Of a DNA stretch of 39,182 nt, positions 16,488-24,778 are shown piece after piece. Every line of letters starts with the position of its first letter. Position 1 is the first letter of the stretch. The position numbers and the translations under genes are program-made. The notes beneath the pieces are model-generated. The model ran no database searches, was not told the origin of the DNA, and saw nothing but the letters and a program-made list of their open reading frames with translations. Source of the DNA: an uncultured Christensenella sp. (lineage in GTDB: Bacteria; Bacillota; Clostridia; Christensenellales; UBA3700); assembly GCA_910584035.1 (NCBI GenBank), contig CAJTZR010000005.1, positions 1-39,182 of the forward strand. The letters are read 5' to 3'.

Positions 16488-19072
16488 CTCTCTTCCTCTT
16501 TCAAAATGAATGCCTCAATAATATCGCCAACCTTAATATCATTAAAGCCTGCCAAACCAATACCGCACTCATAACCGCTAGCAACCTCTTTTGCCTCGTC
16601 CTTATTACGTTTCATTGAAGAAATACTTCCCTCAAATATAACCACATTATCACGGATAAGTCTGAATTTTGCATTCCTCAAAATCTTACCATCAGTAACA
16701 TAGCAACCAGCAATTGTTCCAACCTTAGTAATGTTGAATGTCTCACGAACTTCTGCGTGTCCAAGTTCTTCCTCACGGAATACTGGGTCAAGCATACCTT
16801 TAAGTGCCTTTTGAATATCGTCAATCGCATCATAAATTACACGATAAATCTTAATATCAACGCCATTTTTCTCTGCAAGCAGTCTAGCTTTAGGCTCTGG
16901 ACGAACATTAAAACCAACGATAACCGCATTACCAGTATCTGCAAGCATAACATCTGACTCATTGATTGCACCAACACCAGCGTGCATAATTGTAAGAACA
17001 ACATTCTCATCGGCAACTGAATCGCCAAGCTTAATAAACTCCTGTTTAACAGCTTCAACTGAACCTTGAACGTCACCCTTAATAATAACGCCAAGTGATT
17101 TCCTCTCTCCGCTTGATACACCTTTGAACATATCGTCCAAGCTACGAGCCTTGCTCTTGCTTTGCATTTCCTCACGCTCTTTGTTGTATCTCTCTTGAGC
17201 AACTTTCTTAGCAAGTTTATCGTCTTTAACACAAATAACTTGGTCACCAGCATTTGGCACATCTGACAAGCCGTGTACAGATACCGCAATACCAGGTCCA
17301 GCTGACTTAATCTTTTTACCATTGTTATCAATCAATGCTCTTACTTTACCAACTACAGTGCCAGCAACAATGTTGTCACCCACTTTGATAGTACCATTTT
17401 GAATCAAGCAAGTTGCCATTGGTCCAACGCCTTTATCAAGCCTTGCCTCAATGATTGTACCACTTGCATCGCAATCTTTAACAGCTTTAAGTTCCTTATA
17501 CTCTGCAAGTAACAAAATACCTTCCAACAAATCGTCAACACCCATACCAGTCTTAGCACTAACTGGATATACCATTGTACTACCACCCCAGTCCTCTGGA
17601 ACTAAGTCATATCTGCCCATTTCTTCCATAACTTTATTAGGGTTTGCTTGTGCTTTATCCATTTTGTTGATAGCAATCATAATGTCAACGCCAGCTTCCT
17701 TTGCGTGAGAAATTGCCTCAACAGTTTGTGGCATTATACCATCATCAGCTGCAACAACTACGATAGCTATATCTGTAACCATTGCACCTCTTTTTCTCAT
17801 AGATGTAAACGCCTCGTGACCTGGAGTATCCAGGAATGTGATAGGCTCACCATTAAGTTCAATTGTATACGCACCAATATGTTGAGTAATACCACCAGCC
17901 TCACCGCTTGCAATTTTTGACTTACGTATATAGTCAAGCAAAGATGTTTTACCGTGGTCAACGTGACCCATTATTGTAACTACTGGTGGACGTTTAACAA
18001 GTTCGCCCTCAACCTCACGCTCAAGAATGTTTTGTTTCAAAATATCCTCTGCTGTCTCTTGAGGTTTAAACTCTAAAGTAACACCAAACTCAATAGCAAC
18101 CAATTCCGCTGTATCAAAATCAATACTGCTGTTAATGTTGCAAAGCTGACCTAATGAGAATAACTTTTTAACAATTTCAGTACTTTGAATACCAATTTTC
18201 TCCGCCAAAGTCTTGATTGGAATAATTTGAGTTTCCACAACCGCATTTTCAATCTTAACAGTGTTTGGTGTAAAATCACTTGCCTTTTTAGCTTTCTTAT
18301 TTTTATGAACTCTAACTACTCCGTCCTCGTCATAGTTATCAAAGCCACCATCAACGTAACCCTTTTTAATCAAAGTACGTTTATTTAACTGCTTTTTATT
18401 ATCGTCTTTCTCAAAAGACTTCTTTTTCTTTTGAGTGTTTTCCTTTACTGGTGTAGCAATAGGTGCCTCGTATTTAGGGAATTGTGGTTTGTTAAATGGC
18501 TTGTTTGTCTTGTCGCCACCAACTTTATTATCCTTATTATAACCAGGTTTACCATTTTTATTAAAGTTAGGCTTGCCGTCTTTATTAAAATCACGATTCC
18601 TATTATCTCGGTTATCCCTATTATCTCTATTATAACCATTCTCTCTATTTTGATTGTCAAAAGGTTTATTAGAATGTCTTCTATCCTCTTTAGGTATAAA
18701 TACATTCTTTTTAACTGGTTCTTTTGAATTATCAAATTTTGGTTTTTCCTCTTTTACCACACTTTCTTTAACAACTGGTTCCTCTACAACTGGTGGTGCA
18801 ACCTCAGCCGCCTCCTTTGTCTCAGAAATTACCACTTGCTCTTTTTCTACCTCAATAGGTGCGGGAGCTGGTGTTTCATTGACCGCTGGCATAGCAACAT
18901 TATCAAGAATATCCTTTTCCTTGATTTGTGATTTTTTATCTTGCATACCACCTTCAATGGTTTTCATTAAATTTTTTAATTCTCTGATATCCCTTTGCAA
19001 AGCTATAATAGTATTTTCCTTTAATGTTTGCATACCATTTACTTTACCAATTATCTCTTTAATATCACTCAT
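16484..19072 (-). CDS. infB: Translation initiation factor IF-2
   Basis: GTPase that places initiator tRNA on the ribosome. The start is the ATG at 19072 behind GGAGG; the ATG at 19102 lies inside ylxQ before that site. 862 residues. Residues 60-270 are a disordered linker rich in Pro/Val/Glu, then Asn/Asp/Arg/Lys, with an NRD triplet run near 148-160. IF2N region about 285-335. G domain: GHVDHGKTS (369-377), GGITQHIGAY, DTPGHEAF, NKMDKA and SAKTGMG. Domains II, III and C2 follow (GDVQGSVEAVK; GTIAGCYVTDGKILRNAKFR). Overlaps ylxQ by 8 nt and rbfA by 4 nt. Confidence 0.97.
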   Translation of the reverse strand: MSDIKEIIGKVNGMQTLKENTIIALQRDIRELKNLMKTIEGGMQDKKSQIKEKDILDNVAMPAVNETPAPAPIEVEKEQVVISETKEAAEVAPPVVEEPVVKESVVKEEKPKFDNSKEPVKKNVFIPKEDRRHSNKPFDNQNRENGYNRDNRDNRDNRNRDFNKDGKPNFNKNGKPGYNKDNKVGGDKTNKPFNKPQFPKYEAPIATPVKENTQKKKKSFEKDDNKKQLNKRTLIKKGYVDGGFDNYDEDGVVRVHKNKKAKKASDFTPNTVKIENAVVETQIIPIKTLAEKIGIQSTEIVKKLFSLGQLCNINSSIDFDTAELVAIEFGVTLEFKPQETAEDILKQNILEREVEGELVKRPPVVTIMGHVDHGKTSLLDYIRKSKIASGEAGGITQHIGAYTIELNGEPITFLDTPGHEAFTSMRKRGAMVTDIAIVVVAADDGIMPQTVEAISHAKEAGVDIMIAINKMDKAQANPNKVMEEMGRYDLVPEDWGGSTMVYPVSAKTGMGVDDLLEGILLLAEYKELKAVKDCDASGTIIEARLDKGVGPMATCLIQNGTIKVGDNIVAGTVVGKVRALIDNNGKKIKSAGPGIAVSVHGLSDVPNAGDQVICVKDDKLAKKVAQERYNKEREEMQSKSKARSLDDMFKGVSSGERKSLGVIIKGDVQGSVEAVKQEFIKLGDSVADENVVLTIMHAGVGAINESDVMLADTGNAVIVGFNVRPEPKARLLAEKNGVDIKIYRVIYDAIDDIQKALKGMLDPVFREEELGHAEVRETFNITKVGTIAGCYVTDGKILRNAKFRLIRDNVVIFEGSISSMKRNKDEAKEVASGYECGIGLAGFNDIKVGDIIEAFILKEEER

Positions 19073-19370
19073 ATTGCACCTCCATACACTTTGCAATCGC
19101 ATCAGCTAAAGACATATCCTCAATAGCAACCGCTTTAACATTCGCCCGTTTTGTAAGCTCGCTCAAACTGAACCCCACCAAACGGCAATCTATATTATGA
19201 TTAGAACAATAATCATTAAGCTTCTTGCGTGAATTACTAGCCAAACTTTCGTCATATAATACAATATATATTTTATGTCTACAAGTTTTTATGCCTTCCA
19301 CACCAAAAGTCGCTTTACGCATTTTTATTGCAAATCCTATATAAGACTTAATTTTTGTAGTATTTATCAT
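19065..19370 (-). CDS. ylxQ: L7Ae-family RNA-binding protein YlxQ
   Basis: Small L7Ae/L30e-fold protein that binds kink-turn RNA; the Bacillus homologue is YlxQ (RplGA). The start is the ATG at 19370 behind AAGGAG, giving 101 residues; an upstream ATG at 19400 precedes the ribosome site. Pattern: SYIGFAIKMRKATFGVEGI, IYIVLYDESLASNSRKKL, VGFSLSELTKRANVKAVAI. Sits between ylxR and infB as in most Firmicutes, overlapping both (23 and 8 nt). Confidence 0.9.
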   Translation of the reverse strand: MINTTKIKSYIGFAIKMRKATFGVEGIKTCRHKIYIVLYDESLASNSRKKLNDYCSNHNIDCRLVGFSLSELTKRANVKAVAIEDMSLADAIAKCMEVQYE

Positions 19371-19620
19371 ATTCTCCTTGAATCTTTTCGTAAATTTCAT
19401 TAGGAATATTTTCTTTAAACGCTCTATTCAACCCTTTAGTTTTCATAAGCTTTGCAAAACATTCTGGGTCTTTGCATATATACGCTCCTCTGCCATTCGC
19501 TTTTAAAGTCGTATCCAACAAATACTCGCCCTCTTTTGTCTTAATTATCCTAATCAAATCTCGTTTGTCTTCCATTTTATGGCAGACAATGCACATACGC
19601 ATAGGAATTTTCTTAACCAC
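19348..19620 (-). CDS. ylxR: YlxR-family RNA-binding protein
   Basis: Encodes 90 residues of the YlxR fold (DUF448), reported to act in RNA binding and in regulating metabolism and RNase P; the exact role here is unknown. Starts with GTG at 19620, six bases after GGAG formed partly by the nusA stop region. Signature RMCIVCHKMEDKRDLIRI, then GRGAYICKDPECFAKL. The Cys pairs resemble a small metal or structural site. Only 3 nt from nusA, overlaps ylxQ. Confidence 0.92.
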   Translation of the reverse strand: MVKKIPMRMCIVCHKMEDKRDLIRIIKTKEGEYLLDTTLKANGRGAYICKDPECFAKLMKTKGLNRAFKENIPNEIYEKIQGEYDKYYKN

Positions 19621-19623
19621 AAT

Positions 19624-20691
19624 TTACTCCTCAACTATTTCCATTCCAGCTTCTGCCATTTGTGATTTAGATTTAACATCAATCTTCCAACCAGTAAGCT
19701 TTGCAGCAAGTCTAACGTTTTGTCCGCCTTTACCAATAGCAAGTGACAATTTATCATCATCAACCACAACTCTTGCAGTCTTTTCGTCCTCTTGTGTAAT
19801 GCTAAGTACTTGTGCTGGGCTTAATGCTCTTGCAATGTACTCAAGTGGATTCTCACTCCAACGTATAACATCCACTTTCTCTCCATTCAATTCGCTTACA
19901 ACCTCATTAATTCTTGCACCCTTTTGACCAATACAGCCACCAATTGCATCAATATTAGGATTGTCAGTATGCACTGCCATCTTTGTACGATTGCCCGCAT
20001 CTCTTACTATTCCTTTAATAACAATATCACCACTCTTGATTTCTGGTGCCTCATTCTCAAACAATCTCTTAACTAAACCAGCTACAGACCTTGAAACAAT
20101 AACTTGTGGTCCTCTTGCATTAGTTCTAGTATTTTTAACATATACTTTCAAAGTTTGTCCTGGTATATACTTCTCTGTTGGCACTTTGTCAACTCCAGAC
20201 ATAATTGCTGTCATTTGTGTGCTTAATATTTCAAGATATACTATATCCCCGTCAACTTTGATAACTTGTGCATTAGCAATTTCGCCCTCTCTGTCAGACA
20301 TTTCAGACATTACACGTGCTTTACGTGCATCATTAAGTCTTTGGATAACTACTTGCTTTGCTGTTTGGATAGCAATTCTTGAAAGCTCTTTTGGTGCAAC
20401 CTCATACAACACCCAGTCACCAACTTTGTATGATTTTTTAATCTCTCTAGCGTCAGACAATAAAATTTCCTTATCGGCATCAACAACCTCCTCAACAACT
20501 GTCTTGTATGCATAAACCTTGATTTCACATCTCTTTTCATTGATTTTTACTGTCATAGGTCTTGCCTCGCCAGTTTCCTTTTTAAAAGCGGAAACTAAAG
20601 ACGCCTCAAGCGTTTCAATAAAAGTTGCCTTGTCAATACGCTTTTCTCTTTCCAAATCATCCAATGCTGCAAAAAAATCTTTATTAATCAT
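19624..20691 (-). CDS. nusA: Transcription elongation/termination factor NusA
   Basis: Binds RNA polymerase and modulates pausing, termination and antitermination. The start is the ATG at 20691 behind GGAGG; a TTG at 20718 upstream of it is rejected. 355 residues, typical of the Firmicute form without the C-terminal acidic repeats. N-terminal domain 1-125, S1 domain (REGEIANAQVIKVDGDIVYLE), KH1 (VPTEKYIPGQTLKVYV through GPQVIVSRS), KH2 (GGCIGQKGARINEV; LAIGKGGQNVRLAAKLTGW). Separated from its usual partner rimP by 1.1 kb of repeats that may supply promoters. Confidence 0.97.
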   Translation of the reverse strand: MINKDFFAALDDLEREKRIDKATFIETLEASLVSAFKKETGEARPMTVKINEKRCEIKVYAYKTVVEEVVDADKEILLSDAREIKKSYKVGDWVLYEVAPKELSRIAIQTAKQVVIQRLNDARKARVMSEMSDREGEIANAQVIKVDGDIVYLEILSTQMTAIMSGVDKVPTEKYIPGQTLKVYVKNTRTNARGPQVIVSRSVAGLVKRLFENEAPEIKSGDIVIKGIVRDAGNRTKMAVHTDNPNIDAIGGCIGQKGARINEVVSELNGEKVDVIRWSENPLEYIARALSPAQVLSITQEDEKTARVVVDDDKLSLAIGKGGQNVRLAAKLTGWKIDVKSKSQMAEAGMEIVEE

Positions 20692-20880
20692 TTTATAAAT
20701 TCCTCCACAAATTATCAATTTTCATCTCAAGTTTGTTATTTTTTATTTTATTTAAAGGTATCTTTATAATACCATATCTACTACTATTACTATTATTTAA
20801 GTCTTATCCTACTTAGGTAAAAATTCTAACCCAAGTTACTAAAACTTTAATTCCAACCTCTACTGATATCGCAAAGTCTT

Positions 20881-20909
20881 ATAATACTTAATTATAATTA
20901 CATTATCAA
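20881..20909 (-). promoter_or_regulatory. Promoter-like motif in repeat copy 1
   Basis: Minus strand TTGATA (20904-20909), 17-bp spacer, TATTAT (20881-20886). Nearest of three to nusA; would give a leader of about 180 nt. Confidence 0.4.
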
Positions 20910-21148
20910 GCCACTAAAATTTAAGTACCATATCTACTACCATTATTACTTAAGTACTATAATACTTAATTCAAAATTCTAATATAACTAATGTTCTAAT
21001 ACTTATCTGCCAACTATATCAACTACTGAAACTAAAACTTTAACACTAACTACTACTGCTATTGTTTAAGTCTTATACTACTTAGGTCAAAATTCTAACC
21101 CAAGTCACTAAAACTTTAATTTAACCTCTACCAATATCGCAAAGTCTT

Positions 21149-21177
21149 ATAATACTTAATTATAATTACACTATCAA
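21149..21177 (-). promoter_or_regulatory. Promoter-like motif in repeat copy 2
   Basis: Minus strand TTGATA (21172-21177), 17-bp spacer, TATTAT (21149-21154), the same as in copy 1 except for one spacer base. Confidence 0.4.
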
Positions 21178-21418
21178 GCCATAAAATTTAAGTACCATAT
21201 CTACTATCACTATTGCTTAAGTACTATACTACTTAATTCAAAATTCTAATATCAAACTAATGTACCAATACTTATCTGCCAACTATGTCAGCCACTGAAA
21301 CTAAAACTTTAACTCCAACTACAAATGTTATTGTTTAAGTCTTATACTACTTAGGTCAAAATTCTAACCAAAGTCACTAAAACTTTAATTCCAACCTCTA
21401 CTGATATCGCAAAGTCTT

Positions 21419-21447
21419 ATAATACTTAATTATAATTACACTATCAA
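21419..21447 (-). promoter_or_regulatory. Promoter-like motif in repeat copy 3
   Basis: Minus strand TTGATA (21442-21447), 17-bp spacer, TATTAT (21419-21424). Confidence 0.4.
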
Positions 21448-21801
21448 GCCACCAAATTTAAGTACCATATTTACTACCATTATTACTTAAGTACTATATT
21501 ACTTAATTCAAAATTTTAATATCAAACTAATGCACTAATACTTATCCGCCAACTATGTCAACCACTGAAACTAAAACTTTAACTCCAACTACTGCTACTA
21601 TTGTTTAAGGACTTTACTACTTAAATTTAAATCTTAACACTAACTATAATGTTAAAGCATTTAAGTCTCAATTGTTGAAAAAAGTTAAAAGTGATATTAT
21701 TTTAAATTGCCATTATTGTAGTTTGTTGTGAGATATTTACTTTTAATTATTATTTTAATTTGTATTTATTTTTTACTTGCAATTTTAATATTGATTAATG
21801 C

Positions 21802-22266
21802 TTAAAACTTAAGTTCTGGTTTTATAAGAGCAATGTTTTTAATGTCAAGTTCCAACTCTTTTCCCTTATACTCTACTTTAATTATCCCCTTTTGTAAGTC
21901 AAAAGCACGCAAAACGGCAACAAATTTTTTAATATCGTTAACTTTTTCAAATAAAGATATATTAACCTCTTTATCCAAGTTCCTACGATAATCTCGCTCA
22001 AACTTAAGCGGTCTATCTATCCCTGGTGAGGATACATTTAAAATATACTTTTCACCATTTGTTGGGTCAATCTCATCCAATATTGGGTCAATAGTTCTAT
22101 GCACAAGTTCGCAACCATTCAAATCTACACCGCTGTCCTTATCAATATAGATAGTCAAGTTCATATCACCTAAATATTTTTTATAAGTGATTTCCACTAT
22201 CTCATATCCAACATCCTCAACAGCCTTTGTAATATGTGTAGCAACCATATCAATAACCTTTGACAT
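21802..22266 (-). CDS. rimP: Ribosome maturation factor RimP
   Basis: Assists early 30S assembly. 154 residues, usual length; GGAGG five bases before the ATG. N-terminal domain with GYEIVEITYKKYLGDMNLTIYIDKDSGVDLN split around the family signature LxxxI, then ISxxID-type region HRTIDPILDEIDP, and YILNVSSPGIDRPLK, the hallmark RimP motif. C-terminal SH3-like domain from about residue 90. First gene of the nusA-infB group, with its own promoter and a strong leader hairpin, but isolated from nusA by the repeat spacer. Confidence 0.95.
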   Translation of the reverse strand: MSKVIDMVATHITKAVEDVGYEIVEITYKKYLGDMNLTIYIDKDSGVDLNGCELVHRTIDPILDEIDPTNGEKYILNVSSPGIDRPLKFERDYRRNLDKEVNISLFEKVNDIKKFVAVLRAFDLQKGIIKVEYKGKELELDIKNIALIKPELKF

Positions 22267-22281
22267 AAATCCTCCAAAACA

Positions 22282-22308
22282 CTAAGGAGTGGTTCGACCA
22301 CTCCTTAG
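22282..22308 (-). promoter_or_regulatory. rimP leader hairpin
   Basis: Perfect 12-bp stem CTAAGGAGTGGT/ACCACTCCTTAG with a 3-nt loop, in the 5' leader, 6 bases before the GGAGG ribosome site. It is followed by GTGTTTTGG on the minus strand, so it may be a stabiliser, a weak terminator/attenuator or a translational control element. The right arm contains CUCC, able to pair with the ribosome site. Confidence 0.6.
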
Positions 22309-22329
22309 ATGCTAATCTATTACTCTATT

Positions 22330-22358
22330 AGTATATCACATTGCACAACATATTGCAA
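22330..22358 (-). promoter_or_regulatory. rimP promoter
   Basis: Minus strand TTGCAA (22353-22358), 17-bp spacer, TATACT (22330-22335). Predicted start about 22323 gives a 57-nt leader containing the 22282-22308 hairpin. Confidence 0.65.
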
Positions 22359-22457
22359 GTATTTTTTTAATATTATTAAAATAAATTATTTATTATTATT
22401 TTTGTGTAGCAAACAAATTGCTTTAGCAACCTAATATTTACTTATCATAGTTTATAT

Positions 22458-22630
22458 TATCGGAAGCTGTCCATATACCCCACAAAAAAGCTATTTTGCG
22501 GGGACCCCGATAGCGGCACGTAGTGGCATTTGACATCAGCAATTGTTAATTCAAATGTTGTCGACTTGATTTATCAAGCAAAAAGCGGTAACTTTTGTTT
22601 AATTTGAGTTTTCTCAAAATTAAATGACAC
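22458..22630. repeat. Multi-hairpin element between exonuclease gene and rimP
   Basis: A composite stem pairs TATCGG (22458-22463) with CCGATA (22507-22512), and inside it CCCCACAAAA (22478-22487) with TTTTGCGGGG (22494-22503, one mismatch). Further hairpins: ATTTGA/TCAAAT (about 22529-22556), CTTGAT/ATCAAG (22565-22578), AAAAG/CTTTT (about 22580-22595) and AATTTGAG/CTCAAAATT (about 22600-22622). It is locally GC-richer than its surroundings and resembles the 796-918 element. Could be a structured RNA or a mobile repeat. The 22267-22766 gap holds no gene. Confidence 0.5.
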
Positions 22631-22766
22631 ATAATTTATAATATTTACCTTAATTTTAAATTTATCTTAAAAATAATAGCTAACTTACCACAAAAATTTA
22701 ATACTATCTAAAATAAAAACTTTTACAAATATTACCAATATTGCTATAATTTGGCGTTATTTTATT

Positions 22767-24302
22767 TTAAAACTTACCAAGTTTAACAAGTTCAATAAAC
22801 AATTTTGCAGTAGCCAAGCAGTCATTAACCGCTCTATGAGCCCCCTCTAAACTAATGCCAAAATGCGTACACAAAGTACCTAATTTATAATTTTTACAAA
22901 TTACACTTTTCCTTGCCATAGCCAAAGTATCCATAGTATGGTTAGGGAAAATGTAGCCATTTAATTTTGCATATTTATCCACAAACATTTTATCAAAGGA
23001 AATATTATGAGCCACCAAAGTGCAGTTTTCGCTAAACTTATAAAAATCTGCAATAACATCTGACATATCTGGTGCATCTTTAACATCATCATCAGTAATA
23101 GAGGTCAATTTTGTAATTTCCTCTGGGATATGGATATGTGGGTTTACAAAAGTAGAAAATGTTTCAGTTATCACACCATCTACAATTTTAACAGCACCCA
23201 ACTCTGTAACCTCATCCGACACATCAATACCAGTAGTTTCAAAATCAAACACAACAAAAGATTTACCCATTAAGTAAGGTGTAACTTTTTGAGTTTCCCC
23301 TACAGCAAACAAATCATCTTGAACAAAATCGACATATTTTTCTGGGCGAACAGCCACATAACTTAGAGGAACAGCTTTCAATTCCTCTTTTAGAACAATT
23401 GAGGACTTGTCAATCTCGCATTTGCTAATATCACGGCAAAGCAAAACGCTATCGTGTAAAAAAGTATCCACATCACGCTTACCAGTAATAATCACCTCAT
23501 CACCGATATTTATTTCGTCATAAACGCCCTCGCCTTTATATTTTGCAAACGCCTTACAAGTCATATTACCAGTAGTGTCGTTTATTTTAAAAACGTAATA
23601 AGAGTTACCAGTTTTTTTACTTTCGTTTCTTTTAAACTCAATAACCTCGCCAGCATAAATTGCGAACTCCTCAGTATCCTTGCTATCAACAATATACCTT
23701 GCACGAGAGGTAATTTCCTTGCCAACAATTTTTGTATGGCTATTTGTCCTTATTCTACGACTAACAATAGTAATTGAATCCTCTGTAGCCAAATCTGTAT
23801 CAAAGTTTATATCTTGTTTGCTGTCAACTACTTGCAATCTAATTTCATTACACATTTTATGAGCCATATATTGAGTAATGTTATGTACCAAGTCAACAGA
23901 CTTAAAGTAATCGTAAAACATAGATTTCATATTAATAGTAACAAAAGCAATTTGATTTACAATTTTAATCTCAATTTCGTTACTTTCAATTAAGACTGTT
24001 GGGTGTTTTTCCTTAAAAAAGTTAAGCACATAACGCTTTACAATTTCCTCATCAATAAAAGACTTTGTAAAAGTAACCTCTACTTGCATTGAGGTAGGCA
24101 ACAAACTGATAGTAGCCTCTTTAATAGCCCTTTTATCCTCCTCGGTGTAGGAGTCCAAAATGTCATAAGGCACCAAAAAATTAACAGCAATTACTGGCGG
24201 TTTTTTTTGTATATCCACACTACCAACACGCATTGGCAAATACTTTTCATTTGTTAACTCATTAAATTTATCCAAAAATTCCACAACAACCTCATTTTGC
24301 AA
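22767..24302 (-). CDS. PolC-like N-terminal/OB/3'-5' exonuclease protein without polymerase
   Basis: 511 residues; start TTG at 24302, after AGGG and an in-frame stop upstream. Residues 1-200 resemble the PolC N-terminal domains; 215-295 match the PolC OB fold (NSYYVFKINDTTGNMTCKAF; FLHDSVLLCRDISKCE). A short linker then leads directly to a DEDDh exonuclease (about 347-511) with D353/E355 in FDFETTG, D437 in AHNISFDK, and H489/D494 in HRAVNDC, all catalytic residues present. The PHP domain, which in PolC surrounds the exonuclease, and the whole polymerase are absent. It sits exactly where polC normally lies (ispG-polC-rimP). Likely a proofreading-type exonuclease working in trans, or a polC remnant kept for this activity. 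Confidence 0.85.
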   Translation of the reverse strand: MQNEVVVEFLDKFNELTNEKYLPMRVGSVDIQKKPPVIAVNFLVPYDILDSYTEEDKRAIKEATISLLPTSMQVEVTFTKSFIDEEIVKRYVLNFFKEKHPTVLIESNEIEIKIVNQIAFVTINMKSMFYDYFKSVDLVHNITQYMAHKMCNEIRLQVVDSKQDINFDTDLATEDSITIVSRRIRTNSHTKIVGKEITSRARYIVDSKDTEEFAIYAGEVIEFKRNESKKTGNSYYVFKINDTTGNMTCKAFAKYKGEGVYDEINIGDEVIITGKRDVDTFLHDSVLLCRDISKCEIDKSSIVLKEELKAVPLSYVAVRPEKYVDFVQDDLFAVGETQKVTPYLMGKSFVVFDFETTGIDVSDEVTELGAVKIVDGVITETFSTFVNPHIHIPEEITKLTSITDDDVKDAPDMSDVIADFYKFSENCTLVAHNISFDKMFVDKYAKLNGYIFPNHTMDTLAMARKSVICKNYKLGTLCTHFGISLEGAHRAVNDCLATAKLFIELVKLGKF

Positions 24303-24499
24303 ATAGTCCCTATTTTCACAGCCTATCTACCTATTTTTTCCATTCAAAATATATTACAATTCATTTTATCACATTATAAACTTAAAATCAAATTAAAGTA
24401 CAACTCTAAATAAATTAAATATCAAATTTATAATGTTTTGCTATTAATCATCAATTTTTTACCAAACTTATAGTGTAACATTTTCACTTAACATTTGTT

Positions 24500-24700
24500 A
24501 ATGACTATTTATTACAACGCTTTAACTGGCAATTTAAAATATATGTTAGTGCAATGCTTTAATCTATAATCTTTTAAACCATATTTATATAACAAAAGTT
24601 TAACCTAGCAATTTTAAGCATATATTAATATAACACTTTATCCCATAATTTTTTAAACCATTTTAGCATAAATTTTTTAACTAGCTAATTCTTTAAAAAT
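24500..24700. repeat. Degenerate ~39-bp tandem repeat, exonuclease-ispG gap
   Basis: About five units with CTTTAAyC-like starts at 24521, 24558, 24599, 24637 and 24676 (periods 37, 41, 38, 39). Unit pattern: GCTTTAACC, then AATTTTTTAAACCATATTTAT. The rest of the 24303-24778 gap is AT-rich, possibly more decayed units; no gene. Confidence 0.6.
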
Positions 24701-24778
24701 ATTTATAATATAGCAATCTTTTTTATTTATAAAATTATTCAACCATATTTAGCACATTTTTTAGCTATCAAAAATTAA

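Larger units (their letters stand above)
20801..21608. repeat. Three tandem copies of a 269-bp unit
   Basis: Copies 20801-21069, 21070-21338 and 21339-21608 (269, 269, 270 bp) align over their full length with few substitutions. Each unit is itself an old duplication: half A of about 151 bp starts GTCTTATACTACTTAGGTCA and half B of about 118 bp starts GTACTATACTACTTAATTCA. The period is not a multiple of three, so it is not a repeated reading frame. Each copy carries a sigma-A-like motif toward nusA. Confidence 0.92.
20692..21801. other. 1.1-kb non-coding spacer between rimP and nusA
   Basis: In most bacteria rimP and nusA are nearly adjacent. Here 1,110 bases separate them with no coding frame. 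Most is a three-copy 269-bp tandem repeat (20801-21608) with degenerate repeat ends on both sides (20769-20800 and 21609-about 21650). The remainder (21650-21801) is plain AT-rich DNA. Confidence 0.85.

Noticed and set aside
18431..18727. Plus-strand frame opposite the infB linker
   Set aside because: It mirrors the Asn/Asp/Arg-rich low-complexity linker of IF-2 on the other strand; no ribosome site.
19961..20515. 184-codon plus-strand frame opposite nusA
   Set aside because: Antisense to a well-conserved gene, Ser/Thr/Leu-rich product, no ribosome site or domain.
20801..21608. Repeated protein-coding unit
   Set aside because: The 269-bp period shifts frame at each copy and stops occur in all frames.
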